Positions 1-7,251 of a stretch of DNA of 13,226 nucleotides are shown here, piece by piece (the stretch's first letter is position 1; the number at the start of each line of letters is the position of its first letter). This DNA comes from Tannerellaceae bacterium (GTDB lineage: Bacteria; Bacteroidota; Bacteroidia; Bacteroidales; Tannerellaceae), in assembly GCA_031280645.1 (NCBI GenBank), contig JAITGL010000009.1, positions 1 to 13,226 of the forward strand, read 5' to 3'. The position numbers and the translations under genes were made by a program. The notes beneath the pieces were generated by a model. It saw only the letters and a list, made by a program, of their open reading frames with translations, searched no databases and was not told where the DNA came from.

Positions 1-122
1 TATTTAAATTTGGAGCATAAGGGAATAAGTATTTCTTTTGGGAAATCACAACACATACTAATTAAGGATTATGGATTTATTACATTGCTTTTACATCTCG
101 TATATACAGTTGGCGCTAAAGC

Positions 123-146
123 CCTTCCTTACGGAAGGATATTTTT
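123..146 (+). terminator. Terminator-like hairpin upstream of the operon
   Basis: CCTTCC (123-128) and GGAAGG (133-138) form a perfect 6-bp stem around a TTAC loop. The T-rich run ATATTTTT follows directly (139-146). This fits a rho-independent terminator for transcription entering from the left, possibly of a gene outside the window, and would insulate the operon. The short stem keeps confidence moderate. Confidence 0.5.
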
Positions 147-302
147 AAAAATAAATAAAGAGTTTATGATGAAGACAACATTGAGATTTTTACTCATGCC
201 TAAAGCTTGGCAAAATGAACGCTACAAAAGAAACCTTACTTGATTTCTGAATACGAATTGCTCCGGGTAGCGGATGCGGGGCGATTATTATTAGTTTTTT
301 TT

Positions 303-310
303 TAATTTTG
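303..310 (+). promoter_or_regulatory. Candidate Bacteroidota -7 box for the pigment operon
   Basis: TAATTTTG matches the TAnnTTTG consensus of primary sigma-factor promoters in Bacteroidota. It lies 38 bases before the ATG of the ammonia-lyase gene, leaving room for a short AT-rich leader. No clear TTG-type -33 box is visible at the usual distance; the nearest TTG (258-260) is too far away. It is the best candidate for driving the whole operon, but rests on one 8-base match. Confidence 0.4.
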
Positions 311-348
311 CGCCTCAATTAGCAAACAATGCTTTGTTTAAAATTCAA

Positions 349-1878
349 ATGAGTATAATAATAGAAGGAAGTTTATCGTCAATACAACTGGAGAAGGCGC
401 TGCTGGATGGCGCTAATATCAAGCTTTCGGAAACTACGAAAGCGAGAATGGCAGAGTGTTATAAATTTCTTAAAGATTTTTCGTCTGACAAGGTTATTTA
501 CGGGATTAATACAGGCTTCGGCCCTATGGCCCAGTACAGGGTCGACGGCAATTCGCTCAATGCTTTGCAGTATAATATTATCCGCAGCCACGCCACAGGC
601 GCAGGATCGCCGTTGCCAGACCTATACGTGCGGGCTGCCATGACGGCGAGACTGATGACTTTCGCCCAGGCGCGGTCGGGGGTTCATCCCGATCTTGCCG
701 ACTTGATGATCGAAATGATAAACCGCGAAATTTACCCGCTCACGCCCGAACATGGCGGCGTTGGAGCCAGCGGCGACCTTGTTCAGCTTGCCCACATTGC
801 GCTTGCCTTAACCGGCGAGGGCGAAGTACGTTGCCGCGGCGAATGGATGCCTGCCGCCCAAGCTCTGGCCGAGCATGGCCTCAAGCCGTTCAGGATACGG
901 ATACGCGAGGGCTTGGCGCTGGCCAACGGCACGTCGGTAATGGCCGGGATAGGAGCCATCAACGCTATTTACGCCGAACGGCTGCTGCACCGGGCTGTGC
1001 TGGCCTCGGTGTGGGTTAACGAGATAAGCGCCTCGTATGACGATGCTTTTTCCGGCGAGCTGAACGGGACCAAGAAACACGCAGGCCAGCAACGCGTGGC
1101 TTCGCTGATGAGGGAGATTGCCGAGGGCAGCTCGTGTATGCTTAAAAGGGAGAACAAGCTTTTCAATGGCGAGTGCGGCGACAGGATTTTTACTCACAAG
1201 GTGCAGCCTTACTACTCGCTACGCTGCGTTCCGCAAGTATTAGGCCCGATATGGGACGAGGTTGAGAATGCCAGGAAGGTAACTCTCGACGAAATTAACT
1301 CAGCCTGCGATAATCCTATTGTCGATCCCGAAAGCCGTAATATTTATCATGGCGGTAATTTCCATGGCGATTATATCTCTTACGAGATGGATAAGCTCAA
1401 GATTGCCGTAACCAAGCTTACGATGCTTATGGAGCGCCAGCTTAATTACTTGTGTCACGACAAGGTGAACGGCATCCTCCCGCCATTTCTGAACCTTGGA
1501 ACGCTTGGACTGAATTATGGTCTCCAGGCCACGCAGTTTACCGCCACCTCTACTACGGCCGAAAACCAAACGCTGTCGAACCCAATGTCGATCCACAGCA
1601 TTTCGTGCAATAACGACAACCAGGACATAGTGAGCATGGGAACCAACTCGGCTCTGATTGCGGCCACAGTTATTCGCAATTCATGGCAGGTTATGGCCAT
1701 ACAATACATGGCGCTGGCGCAAGCCGTCGACTGCCTCGGCATCGCTTCGAGGCTATCTCCCGCCACGCGGCGGGCTTACGAGGGGGTGAGAAATATTTTT
1801 CCAACATTTGTGGAAGACAATCCCAAGCATAAGGCAATAGAAGCCTTGCAACTTTTTCTGATGAAATCAAAAGCATAA
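349..1878 (+). CDS. Aromatic amino acid ammonia-lyase, probably tyrosine ammonia-lyase
   Basis: MIO-dependent lyase of the HAL/PAL/TAL family that removes ammonia from an aromatic amino acid; here it probably makes 4-coumarate from tyrosine as the aryl polyene starter. From the ATG at 349 it has 509 residues, usual for HAL/TAL. The catalytic tyrosine lies in YGINTGFG (Tyr51), the MIO-forming Ala-Ser-Gly is residues 140-142 in GVGASGDLVQLAH, and QDIVSMGTNS is present near the C-terminus. An in-frame TTG at 334 would add five residues, but ATG fits the family start better. The selectivity pair is Ser80-His81, which classically indicates histidine. From memory, the characterised Flavobacterium johnsoniae tyrosine ammonia-lyase has the same pair and a very similar surrounding sequence. 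First gene of the operon, followed after 9 bases by the ketoreductase; this context favours a pigment role over histidine catabolism, and no hut genes are adjacent. Confidence 0.88.
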   Translation: MSIIIEGSLSSIQLEKALLDGANIKLSETTKARMAECYKFLKDFSSDKVIYGINTGFGPMAQYRVDGNSLNALQYNIIRSHATGAGSPLPDLYVRAAMTARLMTFAQARSGVHPDLADLMIEMINREIYPLTPEHGGVGASGDLVQLAHIALALTGEGEVRCRGEWMPAAQALAEHGLKPFRIRIREGLALANGTSVMAGIGAINAIYAERLLHRAVLASVWVNEISASYDDAFSGELNGTKKHAGQQRVASLMREIAEGSSCMLKRENKLFNGECGDRIFTHKVQPYYSLRCVPQVLGPIWDEVENARKVTLDEINSACDNPIVDPESRNIYHGGNFHGDYISYEMDKLKIAVTKLTMLMERQLNYLCHDKVNGILPPFLNLGTLGLNYGLQATQFTATSTTAENQTLSNPMSIHSISCNNDNQDIVSMGTNSALIAATVIRNSWQVMAIQYMALAQAVDCLGIASRLSPATRRAYEGVRNIFPTFVEDNPKHKAIEALQLFLMKSKA

Positions 1879-1887
1879 TCACTCAAA

Positions 1888-2616
1888 ATGAAATACGCAT
1901 TAATAACCGGAGGGTCGCGCGGTATAGGCCGGGCAATATGCCTGAAACTGGCCGAGATGCAGTACCCTGTACTGATAAACTACAAATCGAACCTGGATGC
2001 GGCCAACGAAACCCTCCGCCTGATAGAATCACGCGGAGGCAAAGCCGAACTTATCCCCTTCGATACCTCCGACGCCAATGCGGCCGACCAGGCCGTTAGC
2101 AGCTGGCAGGAAACTCACCCAGACGACTCGGTTGCCGTACTGGTTAACAACGCCGGCATAAGGATTGACAACATGATGGTATTCATGAGCAACGAGCAAT
2201 GGCACGGAGTGATAGACACAACGCTCAACGGTTTTTTTTACGTTACCCGCCGCCTTCTGAAAGATATGCTTACCGCCCGCTGGGGACGGATAATCAACAT
2301 CGCCTCTCTGTCGGGCCTGAAAGGACTGCCGGGACAAACAAACTACTCGGCGGCCAAAGCAGCCCTGATCGGAGCGACAAAAGCCTTGGCTCAGGAAGTG
2401 GCCCAGCGGAAGATAACGGTTAACGTTATCGCCCCCGGATTCATCGCCACTGATATGACCCGCGATCTCGACGAAAAGCAACTCAAACAAATGATCCCTG
2501 CCGGACGTTTCGGACAGCCGGAGGAGGTTGCCGCCTTAGCGGGCTTCTTAGCATCGCAAGAGGCCGGGTATATCACCGGCCAGGTAATCTCGGTAAACGG
2601 CGGACTATACACATAA
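1888..2616 (+). CDS. fabG: 3-oxoacyl-ACP reductase (FabG-type SDR)
   Basis: Short-chain dehydrogenase that would reduce the 3-ketoacyl-ACP intermediate to 3-hydroxyacyl-ACP with NAD(P)H in each elongation cycle. It has 242 residues, the normal FabG length. Visible landmarks are the cofactor motif TGGSRGIG (7-14), NNAG (87-90), and the catalytic tetrad Asn114, Ser140, Tyr153 and Lys157 in NYSAAK, all close to E. coli FabG numbering. The end GYITGQVISVNGG is typical of FabG. It starts 9 bases after the ammonia-lyase stop and is the only ketoreductase in the window, so it is probably the dedicated reductase of the pathway (ApeQ-like role, by inference) and not the housekeeping FabG. Confidence 0.92.
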   Translation: MKYALITGGSRGIGRAICLKLAEMQYPVLINYKSNLDAANETLRLIESRGGKAELIPFDTSDANAADQAVSSWQETHPDDSVAVLVNNAGIRIDNMMVFMSNEQWHGVIDTTLNGFFYVTRRLLKDMLTARWGRIINIASLSGLKGLPGQTNYSAAKAALIGATKALAQEVAQRKITVNVIAPGFIATDMTRDLDEKQLKQMIPAGRFGQPEEVAALAGFLASQEAGYITGQVISVNGGLYT

Positions 2617-2639
2617 ATAATATATAGAATGATAATACT

Positions 2640-3866
2640 ATGAACAGAAGAGTTGTTGTAACCGGCATCGGCATATACTCCTGCATCGGCAAAGATCTTG
2701 CCGAGGTAACTCAATCGCTTTACGAAGGCCGCTCGGGCATAGGCGTCGAACCGCAGCGAAAATCGTACGGCTATCGCTCTCCTCTTACGGGTATACTCGA
2801 ACGCCCGTCGCTTAAAGGCATGCTCGACCGCCGCCTGCGCGTTTGCCTCGCCGAAGAAGGAGAATACGCCTATATGGCCACCCTGGAAGCCATGCAAACC
2901 GCCGATCTATATCCGGAATTTACCGACTATAACGAGATGGGAATCTTTTACGGGAACGATTCGTCGGCCAAGGCCGTTATCGAAGCTCATAATACGATGG
3001 TTATGAAGAAAGATACTACCCTGCTCGGCTCAGGCGCAATATTCCAGTCGATGAACTCCACCGTAACGATGAACCTCTCAACCATATTTCGCCTGCGAGG
3101 TATAAATATGACAATAAGCGCTGCCTGCGCCAGCGGATCGCATTCCATAGGGCTGGGATACCTCTTCATCAAGCAAGGCCTGCAAGACATCATCCTTTGT
3201 GGCGGAGCGCAGGAAACCAACTACTACTCGATGGGCAGCTTCGACGCCCTGAGCGCTTTCTCCACTCGCGTAGAAGATCCTGCCAAGGCTTCCCGCCCCT
3301 TCGACGCCTCGCGCGACGGACTGATTCCAAGCGGAGGAGCCGCAAGTATTATCCTTGAGGACTACGAGCATGCCATGATGCGCGGCGCGCCTATCTTTGC
3401 CGAAATAGTGGGCTACGGCTTCTCGTCTAACGGACGGCAGATATCGCAGGCCAGCGACGAAGGTTCGCTGATCGCCATGCACCGAGCATTAGACGACGCC
3501 CGCATCTCGCCCTCCGATATCGACTACGTTAACGCCCATGCAACATCAACTCCACAGGGCGATGCCTTTGAGGCTATGGCGCTCCACAGGCTGTTCGGTC
3601 CCAACTGTCCGCCTATCAGCTCCACAAAGTCGATGACCGGGCATGAGTGCTGGATGGCGGGAGCAAGCGAGATAGTTTATTCCATACTGATGATGCAACG
3701 CTCGTTTATAGCTCCTAACATTAATTTTGAACAGCCCGATGAATACTCTGCCGGCCTCAACATTGCCACCTGTACCATCGAAAGGGAACTTAACCTGATA
3801 CTCTCGAACTCGTTCGGCTTTGGGGGAACCAACAGCGCATTAGTAATTAAGAAGTATAATTATTAG
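2640..3866 (+). CDS. Beta-ketoacyl-ACP synthase (FabB/FabF type), first of three
   Basis: Condensing enzyme that extends an acyl chain with malonyl-ACP. It has 408 residues, full length for KAS I/II. The catalytic triad is intact: Cys163 in SAACASGSHS, His300 in NAHATSTPQGD, and Lys330/His335 in STKSMTGHECW. The glycine-rich end SNSFGFGGTNS is normal. The segment after the last histidine reads GHECWMAGASE where FabF proteins usually have GHxxGAAGAxE; from memory this form occurs in FabB-like proteins, so I read it as subfamily character and not damage. It follows the ketoreductase by 23 bases and precedes an ACP by 15. It may act in initiation or early extension of the aryl starter, but its exact step cannot be read from the sequence. 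Confidence 0.9.
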   Translation: MNRRVVVTGIGIYSCIGKDLAEVTQSLYEGRSGIGVEPQRKSYGYRSPLTGILERPSLKGMLDRRLRVCLAEEGEYAYMATLEAMQTADLYPEFTDYNEMGIFYGNDSSAKAVIEAHNTMVMKKDTTLLGSGAIFQSMNSTVTMNLSTIFRLRGINMTISAACASGSHSIGLGYLFIKQGLQDIILCGGAQETNYYSMGSFDALSAFSTRVEDPAKASRPFDASRDGLIPSGGAASIILEDYEHAMMRGAPIFAEIVGYGFSSNGRQISQASDEGSLIAMHRALDDARISPSDIDYVNAHATSTPQGDAFEAMALHRLFGPNCPPISSTKSMTGHECWMAGASEIVYSILMMQRSFIAPNINFEQPDEYSAGLNIATCTIERELNLILSNSFGFGGTNSALVIKKYNY

Positions 3867-3881
3867 AAAACAATCTCTCCA

Positions 3882-4133
3882 ATGAATAGAGAATATATAG
3901 AAGAAACCGTTAGGAAATTCTTGATAGAAGAAATAGAAGTAGACGAAGCCGCCATCGCTCCCGACGCTTTGCTAAAAGACGACCTGGGCATTGATAGCCT
4001 TGACTTTGTCGACATAGTTGTAATCGTAGAGCGAAACTTCGGCTTCAAGATCAAGCCGGAGGAGATGGCCGAAGTAAATACCCTCAGTCGTTTTTATGAT
4101 TACATAGAATCCCGCATAGCAGGAAAAAACTAA
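3882..4133 (+). CDS. Acyl carrier protein, first copy
   Basis: Small acidic protein of 83 residues that carries the growing chain on a phosphopantetheine arm. The attachment serine is Ser39 in DDLGIDSLDFVDIV, the canonical DSL context. The helix II region that follows (FVDIVVIVERNFG) and the length are normal for a type II ACP. It lies between the first ketosynthase and the methyltransferase, with gaps of 15 and 10 bases. The operon encodes a second, clearly different ACP at 7895, suggesting separate carriers, for instance for starter and chain or for different ketosynthase partners. That division is inference. Confidence 0.93.
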   Translation: MNREYIEETVRKFLIEEIEVDEAAIAPDALLKDDLGIDSLDFVDIVVIVERNFGFKIKPEEMAEVNTLSRFYDYIESRIAGKN

Positions 4134-4143
4134 ACATAGCGCC

Positions 4144-5244
4144 ATGAACCTTTTCGCCACATTGGAAAAGAGATACTCCTCAGAAAGCCGAACGGCTCCC
4201 GACGCCCTACGCGCCGCTCACGAAATAGCCTTCGGCCCGGTAGTATTCCAGGTTTCGCGCCTGATGGTAAAGTTCGGCATACTGCAAATGCTGCTTGACT
4301 CGGAAAAGGGAATGACCATTGAGGAGGTGGCGGCAGAGGCCAAGCTATCGCGATACGCCGCGCAGACATTGCTCGAATCGTCGCTAACTATCGGTATCGT
4401 GTTGTACAAGGACGATCTGTTTGAGATTTCAAAAACAGGATGGTTTCTGCTGAACGATCCGCTGGTGAGGGTGAACATGGACTTTAATCACGACGTTAAC
4501 TACCTCGGATGGTTCCGCCTCGAAGAAGCTTTGCTTAATGGCAAGCCCGAAGGCCTCGGCGTCTTCGGATCGTGGAGTACCATATACGAAGGTCTGTCGA
4601 GCCTGCCGGAACATGTGCAAAAGAGCTGGTTCGCCTTCGATCACTATTATTCCGATGCCTCCTTTTCCGAAGCCCTCGAAATAGTATTAGCCGGTAAGCC
4701 CAAGCGGCTGCTCGACGTGGGAGGCAACACCGGCCGATGGGCCATGCAATGTACGGCCTACGATCCGAACATAACCGTAACTGTAATGGACTTGCCCCAA
4801 CAGTTGAAACTCATGCGCAAACATATTGCTGGCTCCGTCGGCCAATTGCGCATCGACGGCCATGCGGCCAACCTGCTCGACAATAGCGTTGCCTTCCCTT
4901 CGGGATACGATGCGATATGGATGAGCCAATTCCTCGACTGCTTCTCGGAAGAGGAGGCGACAAGCATCCTCGCCCGCGCCGCGGCTTCCATGAGCGATAA
5001 CTCCATCCTTTATATAATGGAAACCTGCTGGGACAGGCAGAAGTTCGACGCAGCCGCATTTTGTCTTGCGCAAATAAGCCTCTACTTCACCGCTATTGCA
5101 AATGGAAACAGCAAGATGTATCACTCGGACGACCTCCTGCGGTGCATTCAGGCGGCAGGATTGCAGGCAGAAGAGATTCATGACGGTCTCGGAAAAGGTC
5201 ATTCACTCATCCTTTGCAGAAAAACTTCGGATGCGAAGCGTTAA
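4144..5244 (+). CDS. Class I SAM-dependent methyltransferase (O-methyltransferase fold)
   Basis: A 366-residue protein with the two-part layout of plant/polyketide-type O-methyltransferases: an N-terminal winged-helix dimerisation domain (about 30-105, including MTIEEVAAEAKLSRYAAQTL) and a C-terminal Rossmann domain. SAM motif I is LLDVGGNTGRWA (189-200), and the acidic residue after strand 2 is Asp216 in VMDLPQ. In classical family members a catalytic histidine sits in the LHDW/CHDW segment. Here the matching stretch is SQFLDCFSEEEA (261-272), with Asp265 at that place, so the usual base appears absent. Flexirubins and related aryl polyenes carry a ring methyl group next to the hydroxyl, so methylation of the aryl head, perhaps on carbon, is plausible inference. 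Its 3' end overlaps the next gene by 14 bases. Confidence 0.82.
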   Translation: MNLFATLEKRYSSESRTAPDALRAAHEIAFGPVVFQVSRLMVKFGILQMLLDSEKGMTIEEVAAEAKLSRYAAQTLLESSLTIGIVLYKDDLFEISKTGWFLLNDPLVRVNMDFNHDVNYLGWFRLEEALLNGKPEGLGVFGSWSTIYEGLSSLPEHVQKSWFAFDHYYSDASFSEALEIVLAGKPKRLLDVGGNTGRWAMQCTAYDPNITVTVMDLPQQLKLMRKHIAGSVGQLRIDGHAANLLDNSVAFPSGYDAIWMSQFLDCFSEEEATSILARAAASMSDNSILYIMETCWDRQKFDAAAFCLAQISLYFTAIANGNSKMYHSDDLLRCIQAAGLQAEEIHDGLGKGHSLILCRKTSDAKR

Positions 5245-5671
5245 CGATATCAATGTTCACGACCTGCTACCGCAGCGCAAGTTATTTGTGATGCTAGACA
5301 GTATGCACCGCTCGGACAGTAAAGTGACGGTTACGTCGCTAACAGTGCGCTTCGACAATTTCTTTTGTGAAGACGGAAAGTTATGCGAGGCCGGATTACT
5401 TGAGAATATGGCGCAAACCTGCGCAGCGCGAATGGGATACATCAGCCTTGAGCTTGAGGGCGGATGCGTGAAGCTCGGTTTCATAGGCTCTATCCGCAAC
5501 ATGAACATATTGCGGCTTCCCAAAATAGGCGAAAAGATTATTACTGAAGCTACCGTTCTCGAAGAAGTATTCGGCATGACGCTTATGCACCTGAAGATAA
5601 CGGCCTCCACCGGAGATACCATTGCTGAAGGCGAAATGAAAATATCACTGACCGACATCCCTGCAGCCTGA
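5231..5671 (+). CDS. Hotdog-fold 3-hydroxyacyl-ACP dehydratase-like protein (ApeP-like)
   Basis: A 146-residue protein of the FabZ/FabA-like hotdog superfamily, expected to dehydrate 3-hydroxyacyl-ACP to enoyl-ACP, alone or as half of a heterodimer. The N-terminal HDLLPQRKLFVMLD (10-23) resembles the LLPHRxPFLxxD start of these dehydratases, and GLLENMAQTCAARMG is the central helix. The HFP...PG segment with the FabZ catalytic histidine is missing, replaced by NFFCEDGKLCEAG. In E. coli-type aryl polyene pathways two hotdog proteins (ApeI and ApeP) are reported to form a mixed dehydratase; the second candidate here is the N-terminal domain of the fusion at 11889. I chose ATG 5231 (residue 46 of a longer open frame) because earlier starts lie deep inside the methyltransferase gene and add unrelated sequence. 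Its stop shares one base with the next ATG. Confidence 0.78.
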   Translation: MRSVNDINVHDLLPQRKLFVMLDSMHRSDSKVTVTSLTVRFDNFFCEDGKLCEAGLLENMAQTCAARMGYISLELEGGCVKLGFIGSIRNMNILRLPKIGEKIITEATVLEEVFGMTLMHLKITASTGDTIAEGEMKISLTDIPAA

Positions 5672-6105
5672 TGAGCAACCAAGTAGCCGCCCCTCTCGCA
5701 GCCTCAACAAATATTCGAATAAGATTCAGCGAAGTAGATTCGGTTGGAATCGTATGGCACGGATCATATGCGCTTTACTTTGAAGATGCGCGCGAAGCTT
5801 TCGGCGCAATGTACGGGCTTGCTTACCTTGATATATTCAATAACGGTTACTACGCGCCCATAGTCGAGTTGGCCTTCTCGTTCAAAAAACCTCTATCGTA
5901 TGGCAATAACGCCGTTGTAACTGCAACGTTTCGCAATACGCCCGCCGCTAAAATCATATTTGACTACGAAATAACGGATGCAGTCGACGGCTCGCTAATC
6001 GCCACAGGCAAGTCGGTTCAGGTATTTCTTGATCTTGACTACCGCTTGGTATGGACATTACCTCCTTTCTTTGCCGAATGGAAACAAAAGCATAATCTCT
6101 CATGA
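5671..6105 (+). CDS. Acyl thioesterase (4HBT, FadM/YbgC type)
   Basis: Hotdog thioesterase of 144 residues, the usual length for YbgC/FadM proteins. The family signature is clear near the N-terminus: RIRFSEVDSVGIVWHGSYALYFEDARE, with catalytic Asp23, His30 and Glu38. It would hydrolyse acyl-CoA or acyl-ACP thioesters, perhaps to release the finished chain or clear stalled intermediates (ApeK-like role, inferred). Its start codon overlaps the dehydratase stop (TGATG) and its stop overlaps the next start (ATGA), so translation is probably coupled on both sides. Confidence 0.87.
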   Translation: MSNQVAAPLAASTNIRIRFSEVDSVGIVWHGSYALYFEDAREAFGAMYGLAYLDIFNNGYYAPIVELAFSFKKPLSYGNNAVVTATFRNTPAAKIIFDYEITDAVDGSLIATGKSVQVFLDLDYRLVWTLPPFFAEWKQKHNLS

Positions 6106-7241
6106 TAGTCTGGATGGGTGATAACATAGTGTCTCCTTTGGGATTCACATCCGAAGAAAATTACTGCGCGGCGAAAGACCAACGCTCGGCCGTTGCCACA
6201 CACTATGCCAACGGACTTACCGAACCCTACTACGCCGCCATCATCAACAAAGACGCCCTCGCTGCAACCTTTGAACAACGTTGCGGCCATCCCGACGGTC
6301 TCACCCCGCTTGAACAGGCGGCCATCCTCTCGGTAAACCAAGCGGCGGAGGGAACAGGCGTCAGCTTGGATGCGCCCAATGTGCTATTCATCTTCTCATC
6401 AACAAAAGGAAACATCCACCTGCTCGACGCTCCCACGGGATCGTACGACAGGCAGAAGCTTTACCTTTGGCATACAGCCGCCGTTATCGCTCGTCGGTTC
6501 GGAAATACTAACGAGCCTGTTGTAGTGTCGAACGCCTGCATATCGGGAGCCTGCGCGCAGATAGCCGCAATGAGAGCTTTGGAGGTGGGAAGATACGAGT
6601 GGGCCGTGGTGACCGGAGCCGACATGGCATCGCGATTTGTAGTATCCGGCTTCCAATCTCTCAAGGCTCTTGCCCCAGGACAATGCCGGCCGTTCGACGT
6701 ACATCGCGCCGGACTGAATCTGGGCGAAGCGGCAGCAACCATCATCTATAAGAAGACAGATGAAAAATTGGAATCCTTACCTATAGTAACCCTACGGGCA
6801 GGAAGTATCCGCAATGATGCCAATCACATATCAGGCCCGTCGCGAACTGCCGAAGGGGCTTCCCGTGCTCTGCAAGATATAATGCAATATGCCTCGAAAG
6901 AAGATATAGCATTTGTGTGCGCACATGGGACAGCTACGGCCTACAACGATCGTATGGAAACCCTCGCCCTCCGCCGGGCAGGACTTGACGGCATCCCGGC
7001 AAACAGTCTGAAAGGTTGCTTCGGACACACTCTCGGTGCGGCCGGAACGCTTGAAAGCATTATCTCTACATGGGCCTTGCGGGATGGGACAGCCTTGGGA
7101 ACATGCGGCTTTGAAACGCCTGATCCAGATTGTCTGCTGCCTGTTGCGGCACAAAATATAGCCTCCGGCGGTTCATTCTTTATTAAGATGCTGTCAGGAT
7201 TCGGGGGAAGCAACGCAGCCTTGCTGTTTGGTAAATCTTAG
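6102..7241 (+). CDS. Beta-ketoacyl-ACP synthase, second of three
   Basis: Ketosynthase of 379 residues, slightly shorter than FabF. All catalytic residues are visible: Cys146 in SNACISGACAQ, His275 in CAHGTATAYND, and Lys304/His309 in NSLKGCFGHTLGAAG. It also has the usual GFGGSNAAL near the C-terminus. The residue before the Ala-Cys pair is Asn where most relatives have Thr. It overlaps the thioesterase by 4 bases (ATGA) and is followed after 10 bases by a half-length ketosynthase-like protein with no nucleophile. That pairing resembles the ketosynthase/chain-length-factor arrangement of type II polyketide systems. I infer that it condenses malonyl units at a different stage from the other two. 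Confidence 0.88.
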   Translation: MIVWMGDNIVSPLGFTSEENYCAAKDQRSAVATHYANGLTEPYYAAIINKDALAATFEQRCGHPDGLTPLEQAAILSVNQAAEGTGVSLDAPNVLFIFSSTKGNIHLLDAPTGSYDRQKLYLWHTAAVIARRFGNTNEPVVVSNACISGACAQIAAMRALEVGRYEWAVVTGADMASRFVVSGFQSLKALAPGQCRPFDVHRAGLNLGEAAATIIYKKTDEKLESLPIVTLRAGSIRNDANHISGPSRTAEGASRALQDIMQYASKEDIAFVCAHGTATAYNDRMETLALRRAGLDGIPANSLKGCFGHTLGAAGTLESIISTWALRDGTALGTCGFETPDPDCLLPVAAQNIASGGSFFIKMLSGFGGSNAALLFGKS

Positions 7242-7251
7242 GAAAATTGAA

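Larger units (their letters stand above)
1..348. other. AT-rich leader region upstream of the pigment operon
   Basis: This stretch has clearly lower GC than the operon and I see no convincing gene in it. A 77-codon open frame (10-243) runs through a terminator-like hairpin and has no recognisable protein family, so I treat it as chance. The region holds the hairpin at 123-146 and a -7-type promoter box at 303-310, described separately. The change in composition at about 350 marks the start of the biosynthetic operon. Confidence 0.6.

Noticed and set aside
10..243. 77-codon open frame before the operon
   Set aside because: It runs through a terminator-like hairpin, lies in AT-rich sequence, resembles no family I know and has no convincing translation start.
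808..1197. Long minus-strand open frame inside the ammonia-lyase gene
   Set aside because: It is a shadow of the well-supported lyase coding sequence with no recognisable motifs.
2029..2490. Minus-strand 153-codon frame opposite the ketoreductase
   Set aside because: The FabG motifs on the plus strand are unambiguous; this frame shows no protein family and reflects codon bias.
4687..5202. Minus-strand 171-codon frame opposite the methyltransferase
   Set aside because: It is antisense to the SAM-binding domain, with no motifs of its own.
5096..5230. Upstream extension of the dehydratase-like gene
   Set aside because: The extra 45 codons are a frame-shifted reading of the methyltransferase gene and the homologous protein begins at ATG 5231.
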